Made by a program: the position numbers and the translations under genes
Shown here: positions 8,952 to 17,988 of the stretch, one piece after another
Layout of the letters: each line of letters opens with the position of its first letter
How positions within the stretch are numbered: the stretch's first letter is position 1
The notes under the pieces: model-generated
The model's input: the letters and a program-made list of their open reading frames with translations, nothing else
Told to the model about the DNA's origin: nothing
The model's database searches: none
From: Haloarcula sp. CBA1129
Lineage (GTDB): Archaea > Halobacteriota > Halobacteria > Halobacteriales > Haloarculaceae
Assembly (NCBI RefSeq): GCF_008729015.1
Contig: NZ_RKSM01000003.1
Location: 186,001-250,000 of the forward strand
DNA length: 64,000 nt
Direction: 5' to 3'

Positions 8952-9620
8952 ATGCCCCCAGCATCGAATCGCAGTCAGGAGCCCTCGTCGCCGCTGTTTG
9001 CAGCTATCTACGACCCGGCAACGGCGCTCGTCGAGCGGACGCTCTTGCGGCCACATCGCGAGTATCTGGTGGCGAATCTGGATGGAACGGTTCTGGACAT
9101 CGGTGCTGGAACCGGCGCGATGTTTCCGTATTTTGATGCCGTTGCGGCCGCGTCGACGGAGTTTCACGCGACCGAACCGGACCCACATATGCGGCGGCAG
9201 GCAGCGGAGAAGGCGAACGCGCAGGCCACGTCGATTCGCATCGAGTCGGCACCGGCGGAAGCCCTCCCGTACGACGACGCCACGTTCGACGTTGTCATCG
9301 CCTCGATGGTGTTCTGTACGATTCCGGATATCGAGGCCGCGATGAGCGAGATCACCCGGGTACTCAAACCCGGCGGCGAACTGCGGTTCTTCGAGCACGT
9401 CATCGACGATGGATGGCGAGCGGGGATACAGTCAACCCTCGCACCGCTTTGGAAGCGTCTCGCAGGCGGTTGTCACCTGACCCGACAAACAGGGTCGCGG
9501 CTCGTCGCTAACCAGTCGTTCGACGTCGTCGAAATCAAGCGACTCAATCTCGGCGTCACACCGATCCGACCGTTCGTTCGGGGACGGCTCCGCAAACGAG
9601 CCGTATCTCCGACGCGGTAA
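8952..9620 (+). CDS. Class I SAM-dependent methyltransferase (UbiE/METTL7-like)
   Basis: A 222-residue enzyme. Motif I is VLDIGAGTGAMFPYF at about 47-60, the acidic loop is TEPDPHM, and motif IV/post-I is FDVVIASMVFCTIPD followed by LKPGGELRFFEHV. The C-terminal GGCHLTRQT is typical of the METTL7/UbiE-like branch that methylates thiols or small lipophilic acceptors. Substrate is unknown. It starts 75 bases after the MATE gene on the same strand and may be a separate unit. Confidence 0.82.
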   Translation: MPPASNRSQEPSSPLFAAIYDPATALVERTLLRPHREYLVANLDGTVLDIGAGTGAMFPYFDAVAAASTEFHATEPDPHMRRQAAEKANAQATSIRIESAPAEALPYDDATFDVVIASMVFCTIPDIEAAMSEITRVLKPGGELRFFEHVIDDGWRAGIQSTLAPLWKRLAGGCHLTRQTGSRLVANQSFDVVEIKRLNLGVTPIRPFVRGRLRKRAVSPTR

Positions 9621-9631
9621 TTCGGTGGCAG

Positions 9632-10303
9632 CTAGCTCTGGCTCTGGGTGACAGACCCCTCCTCGTTCGGCTGGATGACGACGAACCCATCGTCGCCGGT
9701 GAACTCCATCTGTATCGATTCCCCGGAGGTCTGGCCGATTTCGAACGTCTTGTTCATCTCGATAGACGGCGAGAGGTTCGAACTCCACGCAACGGTCGCA
9801 TCCGGGTCGGTGAAGACCGGCGGCGTCATCACCAGTGGGTCGCCGTGGGTTGTCAGCGCGACTTCGCCGGGGCCGGTAAGATACACGTTCGTCAGGCCGC
9901 CAGCGGCCATGCCGGAGAGGCTGCCGACAGTGTTGATTTCGTAGTCGATAGTTGATTCGAACGCGAGCACGTCGGTACCGTTGACCGATATCGACTCCCC
10001 GTCATCGAGGCGAAGCACCTGTACCTTCTTGCCGTTCTCGGCTACGTAGAGATGGCCGCTCCCTTCGGCCTCCATGACCGGCGTCCCTTCGCCGCTCACG
10101 GCCTCCTTGACGAAGCCCGTGATACCGCCTTCCGCCGAGGACTTGCCAGTGAACGTGACCTCGCCGGTGTACGCGACCATCGAGCCGGCTTTGACCATCA
10201 CCGTTCCGTCGAGCGGGATATCGAGCAGCCTGTTGTTCTCTTTCTGGAACCCATCGCCGCCGTCTTCGGGGGCGTTAGAGCGCACAAATTCCTGTAAATC
10301 CAT
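9632..10303 (-). CDS. AIM24 family protein
   Basis: A 223-residue beta-rich protein of the AIM24/TIGR00266 family (Pfam PF01987). Typical elements are DIPLDGTVMVKAGSMVAYTG, GGITGFVKEAVSGEG, SGHLYVAENGKKVQVL, a DVLAFEST motif, and GLTNVYLTGPGEVALTTHG. The double-psi-like beta barrel has no established enzymatic role; in mitochondria AIM24 supports inner-membrane organisation. The ATG at 10303 was chosen because the next upstream ATG (10336) adds 11 residues with no family similarity. Its 3' end faces the methyltransferase 12 bases away. Confidence 0.85.
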   Translation of the reverse strand: MDLQEFVRSNAPEDGGDGFQKENNRLLDIPLDGTVMVKAGSMVAYTGEVTFTGKSSAEGGITGFVKEAVSGEGTPVMEAEGSGHLYVAENGKKVQVLRLDDGESISVNGTDVLAFESTIDYEINTVGSLSGMAAGGLTNVYLTGPGEVALTTHGDPLVMTPPVFTDPDATVAWSSNLSPSIEMNKTFEIGQTSGESIQMEFTGDDGFVVIQPNEEGSVTQSQS

Positions 10304-10439
10304 AGTACATCGAGACACTGGATCGGCCATGGTCATAGGCTTCGTGAAGGATTAAAACACGTTTTGTGCGAATGGGTTACATGCTGATGGGCCGCAGCTA
10401 CCGGACAGCGACGGAGCCGAGTTTGGTATATCCGAATAG

Positions 10440-10690
10440 CTATTCCAGATAGCTATATAGTCGTTCGGGGAGCCCAGTAACGCCGGCTTTCGTTTTGAGA
10501 GAGCGTCGCTCCCCATCGGTGTCCGAACAGCGTAGTTGTACACGACGCTGTCCGGGCCTTTGCGGCGAGATTACCGACGAAGACGAGAGGGTCCGCGGTA
10601 GGATCCAAACGATCCAAGAGCCGTTCGAGCGTCGGGCGACAGCCGTGGACGTCGTCGACAACGTAGATCTCCGCCCATTCGTGGCCGTGG
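10440..10690 (-). pseudogene. Relic of a calcineurin-like phosphoesterase (frameshifted, truncated)
   Basis: Reading the minus strand from about 10690 gives EIYVV-DDVHGCRPTLERLLDRLDP, then PLVFVGNL: a clear match to the N-terminal metal-binding blocks GDxHG and GDL of diadenosine-tetraphosphatase-type phosphoesterases, with the metal-binding Gly-Asp pairs changed to DD and GN. Around 10543-10550 the frame shifts by one base, and the next frame continues KGPDSV before diverging into an open frame with no family similarity. There is no start codon in the first frame after its upstream stop. The remaining two thirds of the enzyme are absent. A dead gene fragment in a 450-bp gap. Confidence 0.6.
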
Positions 10691-10751
10691 ATTCACTGGT
10701 GTGGCGCGCGAGGTCGGGATGAAACGTCGGTGGTGGTTCGAGAGCGTCGAG

Positions 10752-10997
10752 TCAGCCCTCGACAGCATCTCTGGTGTGTTCGGCATCCAACCCGAACAAC
10801 AGTCCGGCGAGAAACAGCAGTTCGTTACCCTGATAGTACTGTTCGATTACGAAGTTGATCAGGCCGATATCCGGTGTCGTCGCTCCCAACAGCACCAGAA
10901 CGAGCGCGAGAGCGGCAGCAAGTCCGGCGACCCACCGTACGACGATACCTGAGAGCAGCCCCACGATGAAGACAACAACAGCAGTGAACAGACTCAT
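10752..10997 (-). CDS. Small two-helix membrane protein, unknown function
   Basis: An 81-residue protein with a first hydrophobic helix at about 3-20, a second at about 23-44, a short amphipathic stretch (LINFVIEQYYQG) and a third hydrophobic segment LLFLAGLLFGL near 59-70, ending in a charged tail. No family recognised. Codon use is typically haloarchaeal with strong third-position GC, which supports it being real. It is 107 bases downstream of the hydrolase gene at 11105 on the same strand and could be co-transcribed with it. Confidence 0.6.
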   Translation of the reverse strand: MSLFTAVVVFIVGLLSGIVVRWVAGLAAALALVLVLLGATTPDIGLINFVIEQYYQGNELLFLAGLLFGLDAEHTRDAVEG

Positions 10998-11104
10998 GTC
11001 TTGCTCCAGCGTGTTGCAGTTGTTGATCTGACAGTATCTTCCATAGGGTGAACAACAGTTCCACTGTATATAGTTCTACTAGCAGCAGGGAAGAGAGAGT
11101 CACA

Positions 11105-11950
11105 TCACTCGATTTCGGCAGCGACACGCGCCAGACAGCCCTCACCCGGTTCGAAGTACGAGTAGTGGTCGGCGACGAGGTCAGAGACGTTCACGTCTTG
11201 GTAGCCGTCGGGAAGTGTCCCCACGTCACGAGTTCCAGCGTGGCCGACGGCGTGTGTCCGGTCCGACGCTCGGTAAATCCACGAGAGGACCCTGTCGTTG
11301 TGGCTGTAGAAATTCGACACCGGCGCGTCAACGGTTCCGATAGCGTCGCCGTAACGGCCACCCTGCACCACGCTATTGTATGGGATAGCACCGCCGAGCA
11401 ACGACACTGAAGCGAGGGCGTCGGTCGCCCCTCGCTCGGCGAGTGCCCGGAGCGTCTCGCCGGTCACCCGCGCGCCGAGCGAATGAGCGAGCAAATGGAT
11501 GGGCCGTCCGTCGGTTTCAGCCCACTCGACCAGCCACTGGGCGAGAGGAGTACTGTTCGCCTCGGCGTTGGCCTTCGCCTGCTCCCAGTCGACGTTAGAA
11601 TCCCAGCTGTATGCGACGACCGGTGCGGACGTGGTCCCTTCGAGCGCTACCTGTGCGGTATAGGCATTGTCGAGGGCCGTCTCGGCGTCGGTACTGAATC
11701 CGTGGACGAACAGGAACACGGCCGACGCGTCGTCGAACGACCACGTACCATCAGTCTCGAAGGCCGGCTCATCCGCTGGGTCGAGGAGCCCGCGCGTAGT
11801 GACGACTGGCTGTGAGTCCGGCGCACTGTAGTCGCCGGAATCGCCTCGCAACGACCAGTACACGTAGGCACCACCGCCGCCGATCAGACCGAGCCCACTC
11901 CCGAGACCGAGAAGCAGCCGTCGTCTTGTCACGCCGTTTTGACTGTCCAT
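11105..11950 (-). CDS. Tat-exported alpha/beta hydrolase (DUF900-like)
   Basis: A 281-residue protein. The N-terminus TRRRLLLGLGSG followed by a hydrophobic stretch is a twin-arginine signal. The hydrolase core begins with VFLFVHGFSTD (oxyanion loop) at about 78, has the nucleophile elbow LLAHSLGAR near 152-160, an acidic residue in NDRVLSW near 222 and a His late in the protein (DHYSYF, about 262). The AHSLG elbow and overall size fit the DUF900/lipase-like group. Without a lipobox it is probably released or anchored by the signal helix. Substrate unknown; an esterase or lipase is most likely. Confidence 0.78.
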   Translation of the reverse strand: MDSQNGVTRRRLLLGLGSGLGLIGGGGAYVYWSLRGDSGDYSAPDSQPVVTTRGLLDPADEPAFETDGTWSFDDASAVFLFVHGFSTDAETALDNAYTAQVALEGTTSAPVVAYSWDSNVDWEQAKANAEANSTPLAQWLVEWAETDGRPIHLLAHSLGARVTGETLRALAERGATDALASVSLLGGAIPYNSVVQGGRYGDAIGTVDAPVSNFYSHNDRVLSWIYRASDRTHAVGHAGTRDVGTLPDGYQDVNVSDLVADHYSYFEPGEGCLARVAAEIE

Positions 11951-12083
11951 TGCTGGTAGCTTGTGGGTAGGTCACAGGTGTACCGATAAGTCAGTTGAGA
12001 TTGTCGCGCTCGGAAACGAAATACAACCCAAAAGCTGTGTCACAGCCCACAGGCTCATGTCCCGGCGGGCAGTCATCGGAGCC

Positions 12084-12686
12084 ATGACAACTTGGGACGA
12101 GCGATACCGAACGGGCGCGTACCCACAGTGCCCGGACCCACATTCGGTGTTAGACCGATACCTGCCGACCTTCCCGGAGGGGCGGGCGCTGGACATCGCA
12201 ACCGGGACTGGGCGGAACGCGCTTCCGGTCGCAGCGGCCGGGTACCGCGTCGATGCGGTCGACCAGTCACGCGAGGGGCTTCGTATCGCTCGGGAGAACG
12301 CACACACAGCGGGCGTCGAAGACGATATCGAGTGGCTACAGGCGGACCTCGACTCGTTTACGTATCCGGCGTCCACGTACGACCTCATTACGATCAGCTT
12401 CTATCGTCCCGTCGACCGCCTCCCCGACATCATCGAAGCGCTGGCCGACGGCGGCTGTCTGTTCATCCAGCACCACCTCCGGACGAGCGACGACGTGGAC
12501 GGCGGCCCCTCCGGGGACCGGTATCGGTTCGCTTCGAACGAACTGCTCAGGGCCGGACTCGGGCTGACCGTGTTGCACTACGACGAGCGCACCACAACGA
12601 CGGGTGAGACAACCGCCGCCACCGCCCAACTGGTCGCCAGAAAGTCCCACGGAAGCAGACAGTCGTATCCGGATATCTCGGAGTAA
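12084..12686 (+). CDS. Class I SAM-dependent methyltransferase (TehB-like)
   Basis: A 200-residue methyltransferase beginning with WDERYRTG, a start signature of the TehB/thiopurine-type group. Motif I is ALDIATGTGRNALPVAAAGY, followed by DAVDQSREGL (acidic ribose contact) and YDLITISFYRPVDRLPDI, then GGCLFIQHHL. These resemble enzymes methylating tellurite, halides or small thiols, but the acceptor is not determinable. The ATG at 12084 was chosen because similarity starts there; an upstream ATG at 12057 would add nine residues. Confidence 0.8.
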   Translation: MTTWDERYRTGAYPQCPDPHSVLDRYLPTFPEGRALDIATGTGRNALPVAAAGYRVDAVDQSREGLRIARENAHTAGVEDDIEWLQADLDSFTYPASTYDLITISFYRPVDRLPDIIEALADGGCLFIQHHLRTSDDVDGGPSGDRYRFASNELLRAGLGLTVLHYDERTTTTGETTAATAQLVARKSHGSRQSYPDISE

Positions 12687-12817
12687 GATAGCAGATGGAG
12701 ACAAGAGTCAAACAACGCTCCACAGGCTATTGGTTTCAGGCAGTGTACCCTGAATAAACTGCACAGCAGATCTGCGGATTGACTGGAATATCAAACAGAG
12801 AAAAGACTAGGCGCTAC

Positions 12818-13198
12818 TCATTCTTGGATACTGAATTCAATCTCAGCCTCGTTTATCGTGACGATAATGTTTGACCCCATCTGGAGGTCGTATTCTTCGA
12901 TATTGAATGGATACTCCTGTTCACGCCCATCACCAAGGGAGATTGTGAGCGTATAGTCGCCAGTCTCGGAGATACCCGGATACACATTTTTTCTGCCGCT
13001 GGGAGTGACTGCTGTTTCGCCTTCAAACACGACTGAGTCCCCTGTCACGACTGATACCGCCACTGTGGCTTGTTCCGAAGTCTCATTATCGAGTACGACG
13101 AAAATGTCTTCTGCAACATCCGGGTCGGTCTCTGCGGCACAGCCAGCAAATGGAATCAGTAAGGGCAAGAACGACAGCAGTGATCGTCGCTTCATCAC
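12818..13198 (-). CDS. Small exported lipoprotein, unknown function
   Basis: A 126-residue protein. MMKRRSLLSFLPLLIPFAGC is a lipoprotein signal with the lipobox Cys at 20. The mature part is acidic, predicted all-beta, with a VFEGETAVTPSGRKNVYPGI stretch typical of Ig-like haloarchaeal lipoproteins. No family name can be given. It is transcribed away from the methyltransferase and its flanks are AT-rich. Start could also be the second Met (13195). Confidence 0.72.
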   Translation of the reverse strand: MMKRRSLLSFLPLLIPFAGCAAETDPDVAEDIFVVLDNETSEQATVAVSVVTGDSVVFEGETAVTPSGRKNVYPGISETGDYTLTISLGDGREQEYPFNIEEYDLQMGSNIIVTINEAEIEFSIQE

Positions 13199-13342
13199 TC
13201 GACGAGCGACCTGCCAGCAGTAAATGTCTTGTCTGTACTGACTGCTTCAAAGTGGGTGTGACGACGATATAGAACACCGTAGATGAGACCGTGGAACCAC
13301 GAATAAGGAGACCGCAGATGGGAAGCCGAACTGATTCGAGGA

Positions 13343-15109
13343 TCAGTCCCCGGACGGTTCTTCTCCGCCGTCAGCAAGCGCCGGCAGTCGCTCGCGCTCG
13401 AACCACGCGAACTCTCGTGGGAACTGTTCCGTCGCCGCCAAGTCCCAAGGGTCGCCATCCGTGACCAGTGGCCCCTCAAGCCACGAGCTCACGAGGTTCC
13501 AGACGAAGATGAGCTGGCCGATAACCAGAAGGACGACGCCCAGCGTCGCCAGTTGGTGCAGGAGCGTAAACAGGTCCACCGGGCCGGCAGTCACGGAGTA
13601 CGTGGCGTACCGCCGGGGCATTCCGGCGTAGCCCAGCAGCACCATCGGGAAGAACGTGACGTTGGTCCCAATAAGTGTCAGCCAGAAGTGCCACTTCGCC
13701 AGCGACCGCTGATACCACCGACCGGTGTACAGCGGGAACCAGTAGTAGATGCCCGCGAAGACGGCGAAGGCGATTCCGCCCATGATGACGTAGTGGAAGT
13801 GGGCAACGACGTGGTAGGTGTCGTGGAGAATGAGGTCCACGGGAATGGCAGCCTCGAAGACGCCGGTGACGCCGCCGATGATGAAGTTCCCGACGAACCC
13901 GACACAGAAGAGGAACGGCGCGGTCGGCCGCAACGCGCCGTTCCACATCGTCGCCATCCAGTTGAACGTCTTCACCGCGCTCGGGATGGCGATAGCGATA
14001 GAAACGGCCATGAACGAAGCCCGAAGTCGGGGGTCCATTCCGGTCGCGAACATGTGATGGGCCCAGACGCCAAAGGAAAGGACCCCAAGCGCCAGCGTGG
14101 AGTAGACGACAAACTTGAAGCCGAACAGCTTCCGTCCGCAGAACTTCGGCAGAATATAACTCACGAGCCCCATCGGCGGGAGGACGAGAATATACACCTC
14201 GGGGTGGCCGAAGAACCAGAACAGGTGCTGCCACAGCAGCGGGCCGCCGCCGTCGAGCGCGAAGAACGTCGTTCCGAGGTTGCGGTCGAGCAGGAGCATG
14301 ACCAGTGCACTGCCCAGCAGTGGAAAGGCAAACAGAATCTGTGCAGACTGGACCAGAACAGTCCACGAAAAGATATCAAGGGTCGCCCACGTCACGTCCT
14401 CGCTTCGCTCGGTGAAAATAGTCGCAATGAAGTTGATCGCCCCCATCGTCGCCGCGACACCCGAGAGGTGGAGGCCGAGGAGCATCAGGTCCACGCCGGG
14501 GTTCTGCTGTTCTATCGACAGCGGCGTGTACATCGTCCAAGCGGTCTGTGCCGGTTCGATGTTTTCGAGGAACGGCCCGCCGAGGACGCCGCCCCAGATG
14601 AGCAGGGCGGCCGGTGGTAGCAGCCAGAACGCGATGGCGTTGATTCGCGGGAAGGCCATGTCGTCGGCCCCGATGAGCAGCGGGATCAGATAGTTCGAAA
14701 ACGCCGCCAGCATAGGCGTTCCAAACAGGAACAGCATCGTGATGCCGTGGGTCGTCAGGAGCCCGTTGTACGCGTTCGTGCTGAGGAAGTCCTCAGCGGG
14801 GTACATCAGTTCGAACCGCATCAGGACGACGGCGATACCGCCCCAAGCGAACGCGACGACCGCGAACACGCCGTAGAGAAGCCCGATATCTTTGTGATCG
14901 ACTGTCGTCAGCCACCGGAGAATCCCGCTCGGTTTCTCCGCATGGGTCCGTTCGTGAGCCCCGTGGCCGCCACCTATCGCAATCGTGTACGACCGCCAGT
15001 CTTCGATCCGTGCGAGTATCCCAGCGATACCGACGAGCAGTCCCGCCATCAGGACTGTCGTCGCCAATGCGCCTACAGACACCATTTGGAGGGTCTTTAT
15101 ACGGACCAT
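13343..15109 (-). CDS. coxA: Cytochrome c oxidase subunit I, A1-type heme-copper oxidase
   Basis: A 588-residue membrane protein, catalytic subunit of a proton-pumping terminal oxidase. Visible ligands: His in TTHGITMLF (low-spin heme), FFGHPEVYILVLP with Cu-B His, proton-channel Glu and the crosslinking Tyr, WAHHMF (two Cu-B His), and HDTYHVVAHFHYV carrying the ligands of both hemes. The Glu in GHPEV and the Lys in AVKTFNW mark the A1 type with D and K channels. An extra N-terminal helix precedes the core. The start at 15109 fits a TATA box at 15144-15151. No subunit II or III gene is adjacent. Confidence 0.95.
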   Translation of the reverse strand: MVRIKTLQMVSVGALATTVLMAGLLVGIAGILARIEDWRSYTIAIGGGHGAHERTHAEKPSGILRWLTTVDHKDIGLLYGVFAVVAFAWGGIAVVLMRFELMYPAEDFLSTNAYNGLLTTHGITMLFLFGTPMLAAFSNYLIPLLIGADDMAFPRINAIAFWLLPPAALLIWGGVLGGPFLENIEPAQTAWTMYTPLSIEQQNPGVDLMLLGLHLSGVAATMGAINFIATIFTERSEDVTWATLDIFSWTVLVQSAQILFAFPLLGSALVMLLLDRNLGTTFFALDGGGPLLWQHLFWFFGHPEVYILVLPPMGLVSYILPKFCGRKLFGFKFVVYSTLALGVLSFGVWAHHMFATGMDPRLRASFMAVSIAIAIPSAVKTFNWMATMWNGALRPTAPFLFCVGFVGNFIIGGVTGVFEAAIPVDLILHDTYHVVAHFHYVIMGGIAFAVFAGIYYWFPLYTGRWYQRSLAKWHFWLTLIGTNVTFFPMVLLGYAGMPRRYATYSVTAGPVDLFTLLHQLATLGVVLLVIGQLIFVWNLVSSWLEGPLVTDGDPWDLAATEQFPREFAWFERERLPALADGGEEPSGD

Positions 15110-15143
15110 CCGTGGTTCTTGTCCGGAAGATGTTCGGAAGCAG

Positions 15144-15151
15144 TTTATATA
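15144..15151 (-). promoter_or_regulatory. TATA box of coxA
   Basis: TATATAAA on the minus strand, preceded by a GC-rich region that may include the BRE. It lies 38 bases before the ATG at 15109, giving a predicted transcript start near 15121 and a leader of about 12 nt. It argues against the much longer open frame reaching 15346. Confidence 0.7.
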
Positions 15152-15364
15152 CACCCCGGGTGCGAACGGTGGCAGCCACAGACGAAGGGGTTCGGGGCGG
15201 AGACTTTCCGTCGTGCGGTCGGAACTCCGTCCGATGAACCCGCAGTACCGAAACCGACAGCGAGGGACTGCCTCAAGCGCCAACAACCGATCGGGACTGT
15301 ATCGACTTGAGACGGGCTTCGTACCGACAGTTGCTCGTGAGTACACTCACAGTGAGGATTCACG

Positions 15365-15736
15365 ATGACGGCGACTGACTTCGACGCCGCCCGGGCGTAC
15401 GACGACGACCAGTTCTCGGCGGTCGAAGTGTTCCGCAGCGACCGAATGAAAGTCGTCTGTGGCTACTTCGAGCCCGGACAGTTCATCCCGGTGCATGCGC
15501 CCGCAAGCGACGTAGCGATACACGTCCAGTCCGGGACCGGTCTGGTCCGTGACGGGGACACAGAGCGGGCGGTCGAACCGGGCGACGTGGTGGTCGTCGA
15601 TGCTGACACCGACCGCGGTGTCAAAGCGGACGGAGATGGGCGGCTAGAAGCGTTACTGGTGACCGCACCGCCGCCGACCGATGCAGAACACGACCCGGTC
15701 CGGAAAGGGCTCAAGCAAAACGAGTTCGACCCGTAA
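15365..15736 (+). CDS. Cupin domain protein
   Basis: A 123-residue single cupin barrel. The first cupin motif appears as FIPVHAPASDVAIHVQSGTG (His residues for metal) and the second as VEPGDVVVVDADTDRGVKA. Such small cupins bind a metal and often act as redox or sugar-sensing proteins. It is divergent from coxA and shares its promoter region of 255 bp, so a role linked to respiration is possible but only by position. Confidence 0.8.
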   Translation: MTATDFDAARAYDDDQFSAVEVFRSDRMKVVCGYFEPGQFIPVHAPASDVAIHVQSGTGLVRDGDTERAVEPGDVVVVDADTDRGVKADGDGRLEALLVTAPPPTDAEHDPVRKGLKQNEFDP

Positions 15737-15777
15737 GGCCCGAGTCGAGTTGGTTCCATAGTCGACAACGGCCGACA

Positions 15778-16083
15778 TCAGTCGACGACGTAGGAGCGGT
15801 GTGACCCACGGGTTCGTACGTCGACGAAATGGTGGCGGGTCGCATCGCCAACGTCGCCGGTGGCGGACTGAGTCGCGGCGGCTTCACCGTATACCTCGTC
15901 CGCCGGGAGCAGGTCGCGGTCAGCCAGCTGGTCAACGACAGCGGTAGGTACCGGTTCGCCGTCGCGGACATCGACGATGAGTAGCCGGTCTGTGAAGCTC
16001 TTTGCGAGGAACGCGTCGGTAATCGCCGCATTATCGGTCAGCTCCCCAGCCATCGTGCGGAGTTCCGCCTGCCGGTCAGTCAT
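15778..16083 (-). CDS. Conserved haloarchaeal protein of unknown function
   Basis: A 101-residue soluble acidic protein: an N-terminal helical half (RQAELRTMAGELTDNAAITD), then a beta-rich RLLIVDVRDGEPVPTAVVDQL and a C-terminal HHFVDVRTRGSHRSYVVD. No family recognised. An upstream ATG at 16107 would add eight residues; 16083 (MTDRQAEL) was preferred. It converges with the cupin gene 41 bases away. Confidence 0.6.
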   Translation of the reverse strand: MTDRQAELRTMAGELTDNAAITDAFLAKSFTDRLLIVDVRDGEPVPTAVVDQLADRDLLPADEVYGEAAATQSATGDVGDATRHHFVDVRTRGSHRSYVVD

Positions 16084-16143
16084 CGATAGCCGGTAGGTCC
16101 GCCGCATCGAAAGCCGTGCCTGCGAACATCTTCCTCCCGAGAG

Positions 16144-17067
16144 TCACAGCTCGTCTATGATTTCACTGGCGAACGTCGTCATCGCCGCCTCCGACTCCGC
16201 CGCCCGAAGCCCGACGATAACGTGGGCAAGGCCGTAATCTTCGAGTCGCCTGAAATACTCTCGAAACCACTCGACGCCAGCCCGATAGCCCTGATGGAGC
16301 GGTTCTGGCTCTGCCGTCGGGTCACCGGCGAATTCGACCTGCACGGCAATCGTGAACGGCTTCTCCGACGCGTGGCTCCGCCACGTGTCCAGATACGATT
16401 CCAGCGTCGAATCGGGGAGGTGATAGAATATCCAGCCGTCGCCGTTCTCGGCGATCCACTCCGTCGACTGTCTCGCGTTACCAGTCGGAAAAAGCGGGAG
16501 CGTGTCCGTCGTCGGTTTGGGGAGGACATCGAGTTCGCCGTCGAGGCGGCCCCAAGAACCGTCGAGAGACGGGTACTCCTCGTGCCAGAGCGCGCGGAGC
16601 GCGTCGACGCTTTCGCGGACGAGCTGCCCTCGGTTCTCCGGCTCGACACCGAACGCCGGGTACTCCGGGTCGCGGTCGCCCGAGGCGACGCCCAGCACGA
16701 GACGGCCGTTGGAGAGCCGGTCGATAGTCGCAGCCGACTTCGCTACGTGGATGGGATGGCGAAGCGGGAGAACGATACTTGCGGTGCCAAGCGCCACCGA
16801 CTCGGTGTGAGCTGCGACGTGGGACAGCAGTGACCACGGGTCGAAGGCCCCGCCGGCGTCCCCGAACCGCGGCCAGTACGTCGGTACGTCCCGTGCCCAG
16901 AGCGCGTCGAAGCCGACTGTTTCGGCGTGGTTTGCGAGCCGGAGTTCCGCGTCGATATCCGGTGTCGACTCCGTTTCGCCCGTGAGCGGAAAGCCGACAC
17001 CGAACGAGAGGCCGTCCCGTTCGAACAGCCGCCGATAGCCGGCGTTCGCGTGGTCCACGTCAGTCAT
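16144..17067 (-). CDS. LLM class flavin-dependent oxidoreductase (luciferase-like, BA3436/TIGR03571 type)
   Basis: A 307-residue luciferase-family barrel. LSFGVGFPL near the start, FDALWARDVP, FDPWSLLSHVAAHTESVALGT and VLPLRHPIHVAKSAATID followed by LVLGVASGDRDPEYPAFG are diagnostic of the BA3436 subfamily. These enzymes use reduced FMN or F420; the cofactor and substrate are not certain here. An upstream Met at 17166 exists but would overlap the preceding gene and encode a very basic, non-haloarchaeal leader, so 17067 was chosen. Confidence 0.88.
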   Translation of the reverse strand: MTDVDHANAGYRRLFERDGLSFGVGFPLTGETESTPDIDAELRLANHAETVGFDALWARDVPTYWPRFGDAGGAFDPWSLLSHVAAHTESVALGTASIVLPLRHPIHVAKSAATIDRLSNGRLVLGVASGDRDPEYPAFGVEPENRGQLVRESVDALRALWHEEYPSLDGSWGRLDGELDVLPKPTTDTLPLFPTGNARQSTEWIAENGDGWIFYHLPDSTLESYLDTWRSHASEKPFTIAVQVEFAGDPTAEPEPLHQGYRAGVEWFREYFRRLEDYGLAHVIVGLRAAESEAAMTTFASEIIDEL

Positions 17068-17116
17068 CACGAGGGCTTCCCGCTGGAGGCGTATGAGCAC
17101 ACGGGTGGGTTGCTTA

Positions 17117-17863
17117 CTACGGGCCGTCTTCCGGGGTTTCGACTGTGATGGTTTCCGACGCCCCACTCCCGGGGAGTTGCCAATCGATATTTTCCGCGCG
17201 CTTCGGGAACGATGGCTTCGCTACGACTTCCAGCGTTCGGTCGGCGGCTGCCGGCGTAACAGGCGCAGCAATCATCAGTCGGGCCACGTCGGCCCGCGAA
17301 ACACTCCCCCAGAGCTTCGCTCCGGGCTCGGCGACTGAGACGGTGTCAGTTCGCGGCCCGTTCGTGAGCACGCCCGGACGGAGAATCGTATGTCGAACCG
17401 GGGCGTCGCGAATCGCGGCCTCAGCTTCTGCTTTCGCACGCTGTATCGGCTGGATGACGACATCGAAGGCCGCCGCGAGCGGACTGGCTGGCTCGTCACC
17501 GACGCCGATAGCGGATTCCATGACGAACGCCTCGACACCGGCATCGACAGCCGCATCGAGGAGATTGATTGTCCCCGCGCCGTCGACGTACTGGTCCCGG
17601 GACCAGACAGCCGTGATGTTCGAGCCGACGGCGCTCAGGACGACATCGACATCCGATAGCGCATCGGCGAGCGCGGTCGGGTTCAGCAAGTCGTCGACGA
17701 CAACCTCGTCAGCACCGGCCGCCTGCAGGTCGTCTGTTTTCGACGGCGTGCTGGTCAGTACTCGGACCGTCGGCACGCGCGGACTGAGAAGTCTAATCGT
17801 CGCCCGCCCGGTCCCGCCGCTGGCTCCGGCGACGAACACTGTCTCCACGTCAGACGGTTCCAT
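17117..17863 (-). CDS. NAD(P)-binding NmrA/SDR-like protein
   Basis: A 248-residue Rossmann protein. The dinucleotide motif is VFVAGASGGTGRATIRLL near the N-terminus, followed by VRVLTSTPSKTDDL, DVVLSAVGSN and FVMESAIGVG. There is no YxxxK catalytic pair in the classical SDR place, which fits the atypical NmrA/HSCARG group that senses NADP(H) or reduces quinones. It ends 50 bases before the LLM gene, so the two probably form an operon. Start at 17863 (MEPSDVET) was chosen over 17911. Confidence 0.82.
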   Translation of the reverse strand: MEPSDVETVFVAGASGGTGRATIRLLSPRVPTVRVLTSTPSKTDDLQAAGADEVVVDDLLNPTALADALSDVDVVLSAVGSNITAVWSRDQYVDGAGTINLLDAAVDAGVEAFVMESAIGVGDEPASPLAAAFDVVIQPIQRAKAEAEAAIRDAPVRHTILRPGVLTNGPRTDTVSVAEPGAKLWGSVSRADVARLMIAAPVTPAAADRTLEVVAKPSFPKRAENIDWQLPGSGASETITVETPEDGP

Positions 17864-17988
17864 ATCGTAGCTATGGGCTTGCCGGTACATGACTGGCGTG
17901 GCCTGTCTCACTAACTGCGCAGTGACGCTATGACGAACGTCAGAATCCGGCGTGTCGAGACACCACTGGCGTCGTCCTGTCGACTTGC

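Noticed and set aside
13553-14620. 355-codon plus-strand open frame inside coxA
   Set aside because: Antisense to the cytochrome oxidase gene, whose ligands are all in the other strand.
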